Assembly: GCA_002362575.1 (NCBI GenBank)
Contig: DEUM01000032.1
Coordinates: 1 to 30,356, forward strand
DNA length: 30,356 nucleotides
Direction: 5' to 3'
Source: Lachnoclostridium sp. UBA3262
Lineage (GTDB): Bacteria > Bacillota > Clostridia > Lachnospirales > Lachnospiraceae
A model generated the notes under the pieces. That model was not told the origin of the DNA, ran no database searches, and was given only the letters and a program-made list of their open reading frames with translations. This document shows, piece by piece, positions 7,651 to 17,009 of the stretch. The translations under genes were made by a program, and so were the position numbers. How positions within the stretch are numbered: the stretch's first letter is position 1; each line of letters begins with the position of its first letter.

Positions 7651-8471
7651 TTTTCGCTCTCCCTCACTTTCCTTTCCAATTCAGCAACTGTCTCTCCTAA
7701 CACCGGGTGCTTTACCCATGGTGCAATCTGTTTTAATGGCTCCAGCACAAATCTTCGCAGTGTCATCTCCCTGTGTGGTATTGTCAGTGTTTCTGTCTGA
7801 ATTACCTCATCCCCATACAACAAAATATCCAAATCAATCGTACGTGGGCCCCAGTGAACCTTGCGCTCCCGTTTTCCTTCTTTCTCTATCTCATGAATCC
7901 GCTCTAATAATTCATATGGTGAATACAAAGTTTTCAAGCTGACTGCCCCATTTAAAAAGTTCTCCTGTTCCGTAAATCCATATGGCTCCGTTTCAATAAG
8001 GTCAGATACCGCCACATCACAGATTTTATTATCCTGCCTCAGACTCTCAACAGCCTCTCTAATATGAGTCTCCTTGTCCCCCATATTGGAGCCAACCGAC
8101 AAGTATACCTGCGTCCATCCTCTCTCTATGCGGACACTGACTGTGTCTAGCGGAAGAAGAATTGGCGCCCACGGCTTTTTCAATTCCACACAGACTTTTT
8201 TTACAAGCGAATACTCTAACAAAATATCTTCTGCCAGATGCTCTGCCACTGCTTCGATTAAACGGTAATTTTTCTCCTTCATCCGACACTCTACAAAATG
8301 TGACACCTCGGCGTAATCAATGGAAAAAGACAGGTCGTCACTCTCCCCTGCCTTCCTTATATCGGTATATAATATCAGGGATACTAAAAATTTCTGTCCC
8401 AGCACATTTTCTTCCTTTAACACACCGTGATGACAGTATACTTCCAAATCCTGTATTCGTATCTCGTCCAT
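7647..8471 (-). CDS. Fused dihydroneopterin aldolase / HPPK (FolB-FolK)
   Basis: One polypeptide covers two consecutive steps of folate synthesis. FolB (about residues 1-115, MDEIRIQDLEVYCHHGVL ... RIERGW) converts dihydroneopterin to 6-hydroxymethyl-dihydropterin. FolK (about 117-265, VYLSVGSNMGDKETHI ... WGPRTIDLDILLYG ... IPHREMTLRRFVLEPL) pyrophosphorylates it. I prefer ATG 8471 because GGAGG (complement of 8477-8481) lies 5 nt upstream and FolB proteins begin at this point. An in-frame ATG at 8516 overlaps the folP stop as ATGA and would add 15 residues, but has no Shine-Dalgarno. The product of FolK is the substrate of the adjacent FolP. Confidence 0.92.
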   Translation of the reverse strand: MDEIRIQDLEVYCHHGVLKEENVLGQKFLVSLILYTDIRKAGESDDLSFSIDYAEVSHFVECRMKEKNYRLIEAVAEHLAEDILLEYSLVKKVCVELKKPWAPILLPLDTVSVRIERGWTQVYLSVGSNMGDKETHIREAVESLRQDNKICDVAVSDLIETEPYGFTEQENFLNGAVSLKTLYSPYELLERIHEIEKEGKRERKVHWGPRTIDLDILLYGDEVIQTETLTIPHREMTLRRFVLEPLKQIAPWVKHPVLGETVAELERKVRESEK

Positions 8472-8512
8472 TTCAACCTCCGTTCCGAAACTCTGGAATC
8501 TTATTTCTCCGG

Positions 8513-9328
8513 TCATTTAATCGGGTAGTGCAAAATTGCATCCGTCATTTTGAGTGCACGGACATTCTTTTCCACATCATGAACCCGAACAAACTCACAG
8601 CCCTTTAACGCGCCAAGTACGCTCGTCGCTATTGTCCCTTCCTCCCTCTCTGTCACAGGCAAATCCAAGGTAAGCCCTATCATACTCTTTCTGGAGGCTC
8701 CGAGCAGAACCGGATAACCAAGTGCCACGACATCTTCCAGACGGTTCATAAGCTGCAGATTGTGCTCATAGGTTTTCCCAAATCCTATCCCCGGATCCAG
8801 TATTATTTTTTCCTTCTTCACACCGTGCTTTTCGGCAATTGACAGCGATATCTGTAAATCCTCAATCACTTCCCTGATATAATCGCTATATTCTGCACTT
8901 TTCCGATTATGCATTAAGCACACTGGCACATCATATTCCACCGCCAGCTCCGCCATATGCTCGTCATATCGAAAGCCCCATATATCATTTAACATATCTG
9001 CCCCGGCATCCAATGCCGCCCCAGCTACTGCGCTCTTATAGGTATCAATCGAAACCGGCACATCAAAATTTTCTTTCAGCTTCCGTATGATTGGCACGAC
9101 ACGTTGGATTTCCTCCTCATCACCAATCTGTGTATGCCCCGGTCTTGTAGACTCGCCTCCTACATCAATGATGTCTGCGCCCTCTGCTATCATCCTTTCC
9201 GCCTGCTTCACTGCATGGTCCGGCTCGCTGTATTTGCCGCCATCGGAAAAAGAATCGGGCGTTACATTTAAAATTCCCATCACATACGTTTTCTCCCCAG
9301 AGGGAAAATCCCGGCTGCCTATCCTCAT
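8513..9328 (-). CDS. folP: Dihydropteroate synthase
   Basis: This enzyme condenses hydroxymethyl-dihydropterin pyrophosphate with p-aminobenzoate and is the sulfonamide target. All conserved blocks of the TIM barrel are visible in the 271 residues: ILNVTPDSFSDGG (about 19-31), DVGGESTRPG, VSIDTYKSAVA, ADMLNDIWGF, LDPGIGFGKT, LLGASRKSMIG and RVHDV near the C terminus. Length is normal for the family. An AAGGA element 8 nt before the ATG fits the start. It follows folE by 22 bp and its stop overlaps the longer possible FolBK start, so it belongs to the folC-folE-folP-folBK-pheA unit. Confidence 0.96.
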   Translation of the reverse strand: MRIGSRDFPSGEKTYVMGILNVTPDSFSDGGKYSEPDHAVKQAERMIAEGADIIDVGGESTRPGHTQIGDEEEIQRVVPIIRKLKENFDVPVSIDTYKSAVAGAALDAGADMLNDIWGFRYDEHMAELAVEYDVPVCLMHNRKSAEYSDYIREVIEDLQISLSIAEKHGVKKEKIILDPGIGFGKTYEHNLQLMNRLEDVVALGYPVLLGASRKSMIGLTLDLPVTEREEGTIATSVLGALKGCEFVRVHDVEKNVRALKMTDAILHYPIK

Positions 9329-9350
9329 ATCTTAAATCCTTTCCCTTCCG

Positions 9351-9905
9351 TCATGAACGAACCATATTCATAAACATCTGCTGCAAACCAGTATCTTTCT
9401 CGTACACGCCCCGTGTGGCATAAGTCACAGTCTGCGTTCCCGGTTTCTTTATCCCGCGCATAGTCATACACATATGCTCGGCTTCTATCATTACCATAAC
9501 ACCTTTTGGCTTTAGCTCCTTCATTACCGCCGACGCTATCTGGCTTGTCATCTGCTCCTGTATCTGCGCCCTTCTGGCATAGACCTCCACCGTGCGGGCA
9601 AGCTTACTCAGTCCCACCACCCGGTCATTCGGAATATATCCGATATGGACTCTGCCATAAAAAGGCAACAGGTGATGCTCACATACAGAATAGAACCGGA
9701 TATCTTTCTCAATTACCATATCTCCGGTATCTGCCTGAAAGGTTCTGCTCAGATGTTCAGAAGCCTCTTTCTCGTATCCGCAAAATAGCTCCTCACACAT
9801 ATCGGCAATGCGCCCCGGTGTGTCCTTTAACCCTTCGCGGGTTATATCCTCGCCAATCCCCTCTAAAAATAACGTCACTGCCTGCTCTATTTTCTTATGA
9901 TTCAT
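9351..9905 (-). CDS. folE: GTP cyclohydrolase I
   Basis: This enzyme opens GTP to 7,8-dihydroneopterin triphosphate, the first step of folate synthesis. The zinc ligands are present: C75 and H78 (SVCEHHLLPF) and C146 (HMCMTMRG). Further family blocks are DTPGRIADM near the N terminus, IGYIPNDRVVGLSKLAR and VEVYARRAQIQEQMT. The start ATG 9905 is set by GGAGG (complement of 9912-9916) 6 nt upstream, giving 184 residues, the usual size. The frame runs on upstream to 9938, inside the end of folC, but without a ribosome site. The pterin chain from GTP to dihydropteroate is thus complete here apart from the phosphatase step. Confidence 0.96.
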   Translation of the reverse strand: MNHKKIEQAVTLFLEGIGEDITREGLKDTPGRIADMCEELFCGYEKEASEHLSRTFQADTGDMVIEKDIRFYSVCEHHLLPFYGRVHIGYIPNDRVVGLSKLARTVEVYARRAQIQEQMTSQIASAVMKELKPKGVMVMIEAEHMCMTMRGIKKPGTQTVTYATRGVYEKDTGLQQMFMNMVRS

Positions 9906-9925
9906 AATTTTCCTCCAACGTTTCG

Positions 9926-11206
9926 TCACACCTTCCAATTTAACTCTTTAAATAGGGAAAGTGAGCCAAATATCAAAACTGCTTCTCCTTCCCGATAATG
10001 TGACAGCACTTTCTTTAACGCCTCATTTACCGTTTTGGCTGTCGCCACCTCAGGACACAGATTCTTTTTCCACTCCTCCGCCAGCAGCCCGGCATCCAGC
10101 CCCCGGTTGCCGGGCGCCGTAACCGTAACTACGTCACGAAAGATTGGCGCCACTATTTTTACCATGGTCTCATAGTCCTTATCTTTGAATACGCCCATAA
10201 TACCATGCAGGGTACGTCCGGACAAAAGCTCCTTCACGGAGGCAAGCAATGCCTCTGCACCTGCCGGATTGTGTGCCCCGTCAATGATGACAAGCGGCTC
10301 CGGACAGACAACCTCAAACCGTCCGCGCCACTGCGCCATACGGATTCCCAGCATAATCTGCTCCTCATCCAATGCAAACGGCTTCGGCAGCCGACGGCAT
10401 GTCTCTATCGCAAGACAGGCATTTGATACCTGATATCTTCCCGGCATACTGGTCCGGTAATTTTCTCCTTTGTAGGAAAATACAGAGCCTTCCAGATTGG
10501 CAGAAATATATGTTATATCCTCGTTGCGGACAACTATCATCAAAGCATTTTCCTCATCTGCCCGTTTCTGTATGACCGCAGTGGCACGACAGTCATTCTG
10601 GAGAGTGATTACCAGCCCCTCTGGTTTGATAATCCCTGCCTTTTCCTCCGCTATCTTTTCTAATGTTTCGCCGAGCACAGCCGTATGGTCAAGGCTAATC
10701 GGCGTAATGACAGAAGCAATTACATGTTCCACCACATTCGTCGCATCCTCACGGCCTCCAAGCCCCACTTCCAGCAGAACTATCCGGCACTGCCACCGGA
10801 CAAATGCGAGAAAGGACACTGCCGTTTCTATTTCAAATACTGTCGGATGTTCCCAGCCGTCATGCGCCATCTCCTCCGCCGCCGCTGAAACCTCTGTCAC
10901 AAGCTCGGCGAGAAGTTCCCTGTCAATGTAGTGCACGCCTCTCATATCCTCGTACTGGATACATTCCTCATACCGGAACACAGCCGGCGAAACATATCTC
11001 CCTGTCAGATAACCGCCCACCGCCAGAATACTGCTGATATAAGCGGCTGTCGAACCCTTTCCATTCGTGCCCGCCACATGGATAAAAGAAAGCTCTTTCT
11101 CTGGGTTTTTCAGACGACGGCACAACTCCTTCATCCGTTTCAACCCAAGTGAAATTCCGAAGCTTTGAATGTTTTTCAAATACTTTCCTGCTTCTTCATA
11201 ATTCAT
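9926..11206 (-). CDS. folC: Folylpolyglutamate synthase / dihydrofolate synthase
   Basis: This Mur-ligase-fold ATP-dependent ligase adds glutamate to dihydropteroate and/or folates. The P-loop reads HVAGTNGKGSTAAYISSIL (about 42-60). Other family marks are EVGLGGREDATN, ISLDHTAVLG, EEKAGIIK and VIIDGAHNPAGAEAL in the C-terminal domain. At 426 residues the length is normal. The ATG has AGGAG 12 nt upstream, which is long. The same Shine-Dalgarno is ideally placed (5 nt) for a 5-codon reading frame at 11213-11196 that overlaps the folC start. It is the first gene of the folate block, 107 bp after serA. Confidence 0.95.
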   Translation of the reverse strand: MNYEEAGKYLKNIQSFGISLGLKRMKELCRRLKNPEKELSFIHVAGTNGKGSTAAYISSILAVGGYLTGRYVSPAVFRYEECIQYEDMRGVHYIDRELLAELVTEVSAAAEEMAHDGWEHPTVFEIETAVSFLAFVRWQCRIVLLEVGLGGREDATNVVEHVIASVITPISLDHTAVLGETLEKIAEEKAGIIKPEGLVITLQNDCRATAVIQKRADEENALMIVVRNEDITYISANLEGSVFSYKGENYRTSMPGRYQVSNACLAIETCRRLPKPFALDEEQIMLGIRMAQWRGRFEVVCPEPLVIIDGAHNPAGAEALLASVKELLSGRTLHGIMGVFKDKDYETMVKIVAPIFRDVVTVTAPGNRGLDAGLLAEEWKKNLCPEVATAKTVNEALKKVLSHYREGEAVLIFGSLSLFKELNWKV

Positions 11207-11234
11207 GAATCATCGTATCTCCTAATAAAATGAA

Positions 11235-11301
11235 AAAGGTCCGACTGTAAAAAGAACTGAAATTTCCCATACGAAAAAATTGCAATTCTCTGCGGACCTT
11301 T
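11235..11301 (-). terminator. Long-loop hairpin between serA and folC
   Basis: On the minus strand AAAGGTCCG (11301-11293) pairs perfectly with CGGACCTTT (11243-11235) across a loop of about 49 nt, and the right arm is followed by a T-rich stretch (TTTCATTTT). It may terminate the serine operon, attenuate readthrough into folC, or be an RNA processing site. The loop is unusually long for a simple intrinsic terminator. Confidence 0.5.
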
Positions 11302-11313
11302 AAATAATCAAGC

Positions 11314-12480
11314 CTACTTAATTACTCTTACACGGATAACGCCATCCATTGCTTCCAGCTCTTTTACTACTTCTTCCTTTATGTCTGAACAGATATCAAA
11401 AATCGAATAAGCAAAATCACCACGGCTCCTATTTACCATGTTTTCAATATTGACGCCATCCTTCGAGAACAGCGTTGTAAACTGGCTCAGCATCTTAGGC
11501 ACATTCTTATGTGCAATGGCAAGACGCCCCTCGGTAGGGCAGACACCGGCATCGCAGTTCGGGTAATTCACGGAATTCTTAATATTACCATTTTCAATGA
11601 AGTCGCGGATTTCGCTGACCGCCATTTTCGCACAGTTATCCTCCGATTCCTGCGTAGACGCACCTAGATGAGGAGTTACTGTTGTATTTGGAAGATTCAC
11701 CGTTGTCGGATTTGGGAAATCTACCACATATCTGCCGACCTTGCCGGAAGCCAGTGCTTCTTTTAAGTCTTCCTCATTTACAAGGGTATCGCGGGAGAAG
11801 TTCAAAAGAACAACACCGTCTTTCATCTTATCAAACGCCTCTTTGTTGAACATTCCTTTTGTGGAGTCCAAAAGCGGCACATGAACCGTAAGATAATCAC
11901 ACATTTCGTACAATTCTTCGTTTGTTTTCAGCAATGTTACATCCCGGGACATATTGAGTGCGTGTTCCACCGACAAGTACGGGTCACAGCCATAGACATC
12001 CATGCCAAGACGGTTCGCCGCGTTGGCAACAATAACGCCAATTGCTCCCAGTCCGATAATTCCGAGTTTCTTTCCCTTAATCTCGGTTCCGGCAAATGCT
12101 TTCTTTGCCTTCTCTGCCTCCTTCGCAACATCCGCATTATCTTTATTTTCCTTACACCAGTTGATACCCCCCGTGATATCACGGGCAGCAAGAAGCATAG
12201 AAGCAACGACAAGCTCCTTAACACCGTTTGCGTTTGCACCCGGTGTGTTAAAAACAACAATACCTTTTTCTGCACATTTCTCCAGCGGAATATTGTTGAC
12301 TCCTGCACCAGCCCTTGCTACTGCCAGAAGATTATCCGGCAGCTCCATATCATGCATGCCTGCACTTCTGACAAGAATTGCCTCGGCATCTTCCGTATTT
12401 TCTACAATCTCATATCTATCATCCAGCATATCCAGACCGCATGCTGCAATCGGGTTTAGGCATTTTACTTTTACACTCAT
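11314..12480 (-). CDS. serA: D-3-phosphoglycerate dehydrogenase
   Basis: This NAD-dependent enzyme oxidises 3-phosphoglycerate, the first step of serine synthesis. The 388 residues show a Rossmann motif GLGAIG (143-148), the catalytic R230 (NFSRDT) and H271 (VTPHLGAST), and a C-terminal ACT domain (about 318-388). The RAGAGVNNIP block near residue 57 is typical of 2-hydroxyacid dehydrogenases. The ACT domain suggests serine feedback control. The segment YVVDFPNPTT differs from the usual DVFxxEP that carries the third catalytic residue; this variant is, to my knowledge, normal in short ACT-type SerA. The start ATG overlaps the serC stop as ATGA, so the pair is translationally coupled. Confidence 0.96.
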   Translation of the reverse strand: MSVKVKCLNPIAACGLDMLDDRYEIVENTEDAEAILVRSAGMHDMELPDNLLAVARAGAGVNNIPLEKCAEKGIVVFNTPGANANGVKELVVASMLLAARDITGGINWCKENKDNADVAKEAEKAKKAFAGTEIKGKKLGIIGLGAIGVIVANAANRLGMDVYGCDPYLSVEHALNMSRDVTLLKTNEELYEMCDYLTVHVPLLDSTKGMFNKEAFDKMKDGVVLLNFSRDTLVNEEDLKEALASGKVGRYVVDFPNPTTVNLPNTTVTPHLGASTQESEDNCAKMAVSEIRDFIENGNIKNSVNYPNCDAGVCPTEGRLAIAHKNVPKMLSQFTTLFSKDGVNIENMVNRSRGDFAYSIFDICSDIKEEVVKELEAMDGVIRVRVIK

Positions 12481-13559
12481 TGATTCTCCTCCTCAAACTT
12501 CTTCATAAACTCAACTAATTTCACAACGCCTTCTTTTGGCATTGCATTGTAAATGCTGGCGCGCATACCGCCTACGGTACGGTGTCCTTTCAGGTTCTCA
12601 AAACCAGCTTCCTTCGCCTCTGCCACAAACTTGGCATCCAAATCTGCATTTCCCGTTACAAACGGCACGTTCATCAGAGAGCGGTCCTCCTTGCGGACAG
12701 TACCCTTAAACAGTTTGGAAGAATCCAAAAAATCATATAAAATCTGTGCCTTTTCAATATTTTTCTTCTGCATTTCCTTCAGGCCGCCCATTTTCTTAAT
12801 CCACTTGAATACTTTGCCGCAAATGTAAATGCCATATGCCGGCGGTGTATTATAAAGCGACTGTGCATCTGCATGAATTTTATACTGAAGCATCGTAGGA
12901 ACCTTCTCGTCTACCTCGTCCGGAATTAAATCCTCACGGATAATGACAATTACTACGCCAGCCGGTCCGATGTTCTTCTGAACACCACCATAAATAACGC
13001 CATATTTTGACACGTCTACCGGCTCGGAAAGGAAGCAGGAAGATACATCTGCCACCAGTGTCTTTCCCTTTGTATTTGGCAGTGTCTTATACTTTGTTCC
13101 ATAAATCGTATTATTCTCGCAGATGTAAACATAATCAGCATCCTCGTCAATCGGCAAATCAGAACAATCCGGAATATAGGAAAATGTTTCATCCTCGGAA
13201 GAAGCAATCTTTACTGCCTTCCCATATTTACATGCCTCGCTGTAAGCTTTTTTCGCCCACTGTCCCGTAACGATATAGTCTGCTACCCCATTTTTCATCA
13301 GATTCATCGGAATCATAGCAAACTGCTGTGAAGCACCGCCCTGCAGAAACAGTACCTTATAATTATCCGGAATCTCCATCAAATCCCGTAAATCCTGCTC
13401 TGCTTCCTTGATAATTGTGTCATATGCCTTCGAACGGTGGCTCATCTCCATTACGGACATGCCTGTTCCCCTGTAATCCAGCATCTCATCTGCTGCCTCT
13501 TTCAATACCTCCTCCGGCAATACTGCCGGTCCTGCTGAAAAGTTGTACACTCTAGCCAC
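12477..13559 (-). CDS. serC: Phosphoserine aminotransferase
   Basis: This PLP enzyme converts 3-phosphohydroxypyruvate to phosphoserine using glutamate. The protein begins MARVYNFSAGPAVLPEEVL, the standard SerC N terminus. The Schiff-base lysine is K195 in GGVQKNIGPAGV. Other marks are FLQGGASQQFAMIPMN and GHRTVGGMRASIYNAMP near the C terminus. I use the GTG start at 13559, with GGAGG 9 nt upstream. The frame is open a further 114 bp upstream into ilvB, but that extension is basic, unconserved and overlaps ilvB. The length of 360 residues then fits the family. It lies 16 bp after ilvB and overlaps serA by 4 bp. No serB phosphatase is in the window. Confidence 0.96.
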   Translation of the reverse strand: MARVYNFSAGPAVLPEEVLKEAADEMLDYRGTGMSVMEMSHRSKAYDTIIKEAEQDLRDLMEIPDNYKVLFLQGGASQQFAMIPMNLMKNGVADYIVTGQWAKKAYSEACKYGKAVKIASSEDETFSYIPDCSDLPIDEDADYVYICENNTIYGTKYKTLPNTKGKTLVADVSSCFLSEPVDVSKYGVIYGGVQKNIGPAGVVIVIIREDLIPDEVDEKVPTMLQYKIHADAQSLYNTPPAYGIYICGKVFKWIKKMGGLKEMQKKNIEKAQILYDFLDSSKLFKGTVRKEDRSLMNVPFVTGNADLDAKFVAEAKEAGFENLKGHRTVGGMRASIYNAMPKEGVVKLVEFMKKFEEENQ

Positions 13560-13575
13560 TTTAAAAATCCTCCTT

Positions 13576-15264
13576 TTAATTTTTGATTCGGTTCTCCTGA
13601 TCTTTCTCATCAAACACTTCTTCAATTGCCTTTCCCGGCGCAACCATCGGCCATACCTTGTCATCATGGTCAATCACTACCTCAATAACAACCGGCTCCT
13701 CTGCTGCAATCGCCGTCTGAATGGCATTGTCTACCTCATCCTTCTTCGTGACACGGATGGCTTTTGCCCCCATTGCCTCGGAAACTTTACAATAATCTAC
13801 TTTGTCTTCCAGAATCGTGCTGGAATACCGTTTGCCATAAAACAAAGTCTGCCACTGGCGAACCATACCGAGAGCATGATTATTGAAAATAACTTGGATA
13901 ATCGGAATATTGTAACGGGTTGCCGTCGCAATCTCATTCATATTCATCCGGAAACAGCCGTCCCCGGCAATGTTAATTACCGTTTTGTCAGGCATACCTA
14001 TCTTGGCTCCGATACAGGCACCTAAACCGTACCCCATCGTTCCCATGCCTCCGGAAGTAATAAAATGTCTCGGCGCACGATATTTATAATACTGTGCCGC
14101 CCACATCTGGTGCTGCCCTACGTCCGTAGTAATAATAGCCTCATTATTTGTCAGCTCGCTGATGCGCTCAATTACATACGGTCCTGTCAGCACATCCTCG
14201 TGATAAGTCATTGGCAGAGCTTCCTTCCTCGCCATAACCTTATCTACCCAAGCCTTGTGATAATGCTGTTCCAGCTTCCGATTCAGAATTTCCAAAACCG
14301 ATTTCAAATCTCCGATAATGGAATAATCAACCTGAATATTTTTATTGATTTCCGCCGGATCAATATCGATGTGGACAATCTTTGCATTATAGGCAAATTT
14401 CTTTGCATTTCCAGTTACCCGCTCAGAGAAGCGGGCGCCCAGTACAAGCAAGAGGTCACACTCGGTAACGCTCAGATTCGCCGTTTTCGTTCCATGCATG
14501 CCAAGCATACCCGTATAGTAAGGATCGGTTCCGTCAAAGGCGCCTTTCCCCATCAGCGTATCAGTAACCGGAGCATCCACTTTTTTTACAAACTCCTTCA
14601 GTTCTGCCTCTGCACCCGAAATTCCGGCGCCGCCGCCTACAAAAATCATCGGTCTTGAGGATTCCTTGATTACCTTTACAACTGCCTCAATATCATTCTG
14701 GTCAATCGTATCTACCTGTCTCTGGATAAGTTCCGGCGTCTTCGGCGTATACTCCGTCACCGCCGCCGTTACATCCTTTGTCACATCGACAAGAACCGGT
14801 CCCGGTCGTCCTGTCTGGGCAATCTTAAATGCCCGGCGCATAACCCCCGCCAAATCCTCAATATCCTTTACAATAAAACTATGCTTTGTAACCGGCATTG
14901 TCACTCCGGCAATATCTACCTCCTGAAAAGAATCCTTGCCAAGCAAAGGCAGATTTACATTACAGGTAATCGCTACCATCGGTACCGAATCCATGTAAGC
15001 TGTCGCAATACCAGTAACCAGATTCGTCGCTCCCGGCCCGCTTGTCGCCATACATACGCCTACTTTTCCTGTTGCTCTGGCATATCCGTCTGCCGCATGG
15101 GAAGCTCCCTGCTCATGGGAGGTCAGCACATGGCGGATACGGTCCTGATAACGGTATAATTCATCATATACATTTAAAATAGAACCACCCGGATAGCCAA
15201 ATATAGTATCTATACCCTGTTCTAACAGACACTCAATGATAATCTGTGAACCATTCAATTGCAT
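13576..15264 (-). CDS. ilvB: Acetolactate synthase large subunit
   Basis: This ThDP-dependent enzyme makes acetolactate (for valine and leucine) or acetohydroxybutyrate (for isoleucine). The 562-residue protein starts MQLNGSQIIIECLLEQG and shows GYPGGSILNVYDEL, the catalytic Glu in TSHEQGASHAADGYARATG, and SGPGATNLVTG. The ThDP-metal motif is NIAGDGCFRMNMNEI ... IFNNHALGMVRQWQ. The length and anabolic-type motifs favour the biosynthetic enzyme. I set the start at ATG 15264, 8 nt after GAGG; the GTG at 15273 is too close. It lies 20 bp after ilvD and 16 bp before serC. No small regulatory subunit (ilvN/ilvH) is encoded nearby, so valine control would need a subunit from elsewhere. Confidence 0.95.
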   Translation of the reverse strand: MQLNGSQIIIECLLEQGIDTIFGYPGGSILNVYDELYRYQDRIRHVLTSHEQGASHAADGYARATGKVGVCMATSGPGATNLVTGIATAYMDSVPMVAITCNVNLPLLGKDSFQEVDIAGVTMPVTKHSFIVKDIEDLAGVMRRAFKIAQTGRPGPVLVDVTKDVTAAVTEYTPKTPELIQRQVDTIDQNDIEAVVKVIKESSRPMIFVGGGAGISGAEAELKEFVKKVDAPVTDTLMGKGAFDGTDPYYTGMLGMHGTKTANLSVTECDLLLVLGARFSERVTGNAKKFAYNAKIVHIDIDPAEINKNIQVDYSIIGDLKSVLEILNRKLEQHYHKAWVDKVMARKEALPMTYHEDVLTGPYVIERISELTNNEAIITTDVGQHQMWAAQYYKYRAPRHFITSGGMGTMGYGLGACIGAKIGMPDKTVINIAGDGCFRMNMNEIATATRYNIPIIQVIFNNHALGMVRQWQTLFYGKRYSSTILEDKVDYCKVSEAMGAKAIRVTKKDEVDNAIQTAIAAEEPVVIEVVIDHDDKVWPMVAPGKAIEEVFDEKDQENRIKN

Positions 15265-15284
15265 ACTATGCACCTCTTTCTCAT

Positions 15285-16943
15285 TTATTTCAAAATAGCT
15301 CCTGTGCTGCCAGACGTAACCATATCGGCATAGCGTCTCAGATACCCGGTCGTAACCTTAGGCTCTCTCGGTTGCCATTTTTTACGTCTCTCCTCCAGCA
15401 CTTCCTCTGAAACATCCACATTCAATGTGTTTTCCGGAATATTGATTTGAATGATGTCGCCTTCCTCAATCAAGGCAATCGGCCCGCCGACTGCTGCCTC
15501 CGGCGATACATGCCCAATCGAAGCACCACGGGAAGCCCCGGAAAAACGTCCGTCCGTAATTAGGGCAACGGAGGAACCTAATCCCATTCCGGCAATGGCT
15601 GACGTAGGATTGAGCATTTCTCTCATTCCCGGTCCGCCCTTTGGCCCCTCGTAGCGGATAACGACGACGTCTCCCGCTACAATCTTACCGCCCTTGATTG
15701 CCTCAATCGCATCTTCCTCACAGTCAAAGACTCGAGCCGGTCCTTCGTGTACCATCATCTCAGGCACGACGGCAGAACGCTTGACGACTCCGGAATCCGG
15801 TGCAATGTTTCCTTTTAGGACGGCAATTCCGCCCGTCTCACTGTATGGATTGTCAATCGGACGAATCACCTCAGGATTCCGATTCACTGCATTTTCTATA
15901 TTCTCACCGACCGTCTTACCTGTCGCAGTAATTAAGTTGGTATATAACAAACCTTTTTTATTCAATTCATTCATGACGGCGTAAACCCCGCCTGCCTCAT
16001 TGAGCTGCTCCATATAGGTGTGCCCCGCCGGTGCCAGATGACACAGATTCGGCGTCTTTGCACTAATCTCATTGGCAATGTCTAAATTCAGTTCCACGCC
16101 TGCTTCATGCGCAATCGCTGGCAGATGGAGCATCGTATTTGTGGAACATCCAAGCGCCATATCCACCGTCATAGCATTTAAAAACGCTTTTTCTGACATA
16201 ATGTCTCTCGGACAAATATTTCTCCGGTACATTTCCATGACCTGCATCCCGGCATGCTTTGCCAGCTTAATGCGGTCTGAATATACAGCCGGAATCGTAC
16301 CATTTCCCTGCAGTCCCATACCGATTGCTTCAGTCAGACAGTTCATGGAGTTTGCAGTATACATACCGGAACAGGAACCACATGTTGGACAGGCATGGCT
16401 GACATAATCGTCCACCTGCTCCTCTGTCATATTTCCTGCCGCATGGGCACCGACTGCCTCAAACATACTGGACAGGGATGTCCTCTTGCCCTGCACATGC
16501 CCGGCAAGCATTGGCCCTCCGCTGACAAATACGGTAGGTACGTTGACTCGTGCTGCCGCCATCAAAAGCCCCGGCACGTTTTTATCACAGTTTGGCACCA
16601 TGACCAGTGCATCAAATGCATGCGCTAATGCCATACATTCTGTTGAATCTGCAATCAAATCGCGGGTTACGAGAGAATATTTCATCCCTACATGCCCCAT
16701 GGCAATCCCGTCACATACAGCAATCGCTGGAAATACAATCGGCGTACCACCAGCCATAGCGACACCCGTTTTCACTGCTTCCACTATTTTATCTAAGTTC
16801 ATATGCCCCGGCACAATTTCATTGTAAGAGCTGACAATGCCGACTAGCGGTCTTTCCAGTTCCTCTTTCGTCATACCCAATGCGTTAAACAGAGAACGCT
16901 GTGGGGCTGTCTGCATACCTTTTTTTACGGAATCACTTTTCAT
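15285..16943 (-). CDS. ilvD: Dihydroxy-acid dehydratase
   Basis: This iron-sulfur dehydratase makes the 2-keto acids that precede valine and isoleucine. Cluster-type cysteines are present in AVCDGIAMGHVGMKYSL, PNCDKNVPG and CPTCGSCSGMYTANSMNCL. C-terminal blocks GPKGGPGMREML, ITDGRFSG and GHVSPEAAVGGPIALI are intact. The start is ATG 16943 (MKSDSVKKG), with GGAGG (complement of 16952-16956) 8 nt upstream, giving 552 residues. The open frame extends 14 codons further without a ribosome site. It sits between leuB (66 bp upstream) and ilvB (20 bp downstream) in the branched-chain gene train. Confidence 0.96.
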   Translation of the reverse strand: MKSDSVKKGMQTAPQRSLFNALGMTKEELERPLVGIVSSYNEIVPGHMNLDKIVEAVKTGVAMAGGTPIVFPAIAVCDGIAMGHVGMKYSLVTRDLIADSTECMALAHAFDALVMVPNCDKNVPGLLMAAARVNVPTVFVSGGPMLAGHVQGKRTSLSSMFEAVGAHAAGNMTEEQVDDYVSHACPTCGSCSGMYTANSMNCLTEAIGMGLQGNGTIPAVYSDRIKLAKHAGMQVMEMYRRNICPRDIMSEKAFLNAMTVDMALGCSTNTMLHLPAIAHEAGVELNLDIANEISAKTPNLCHLAPAGHTYMEQLNEAGGVYAVMNELNKKGLLYTNLITATGKTVGENIENAVNRNPEVIRPIDNPYSETGGIAVLKGNIAPDSGVVKRSAVVPEMMVHEGPARVFDCEEDAIEAIKGGKIVAGDVVVIRYEGPKGGPGMREMLNPTSAIAGMGLGSSVALITDGRFSGASRGASIGHVSPEAAVGGPIALIEEGDIIQINIPENTLNVDVSEEVLEERRKKWQPREPKVTTGYLRRYADMVTSGSTGAILK

Positions 16944-17009
16944 TTCGCATACCTCCATCTTTTCACTTTCACATTTTAGTCTCAAATTTATACTTAATTC
17001 GTTTCATTC

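Noticed and set aside
13560..13673. N-terminal extension of serC to 13673
   Set aside because: It overlaps the end of ilvB, is highly basic and unlike SerC, while the GTG at 13559 has a good ribosome site and gives the family's standard N terminus.
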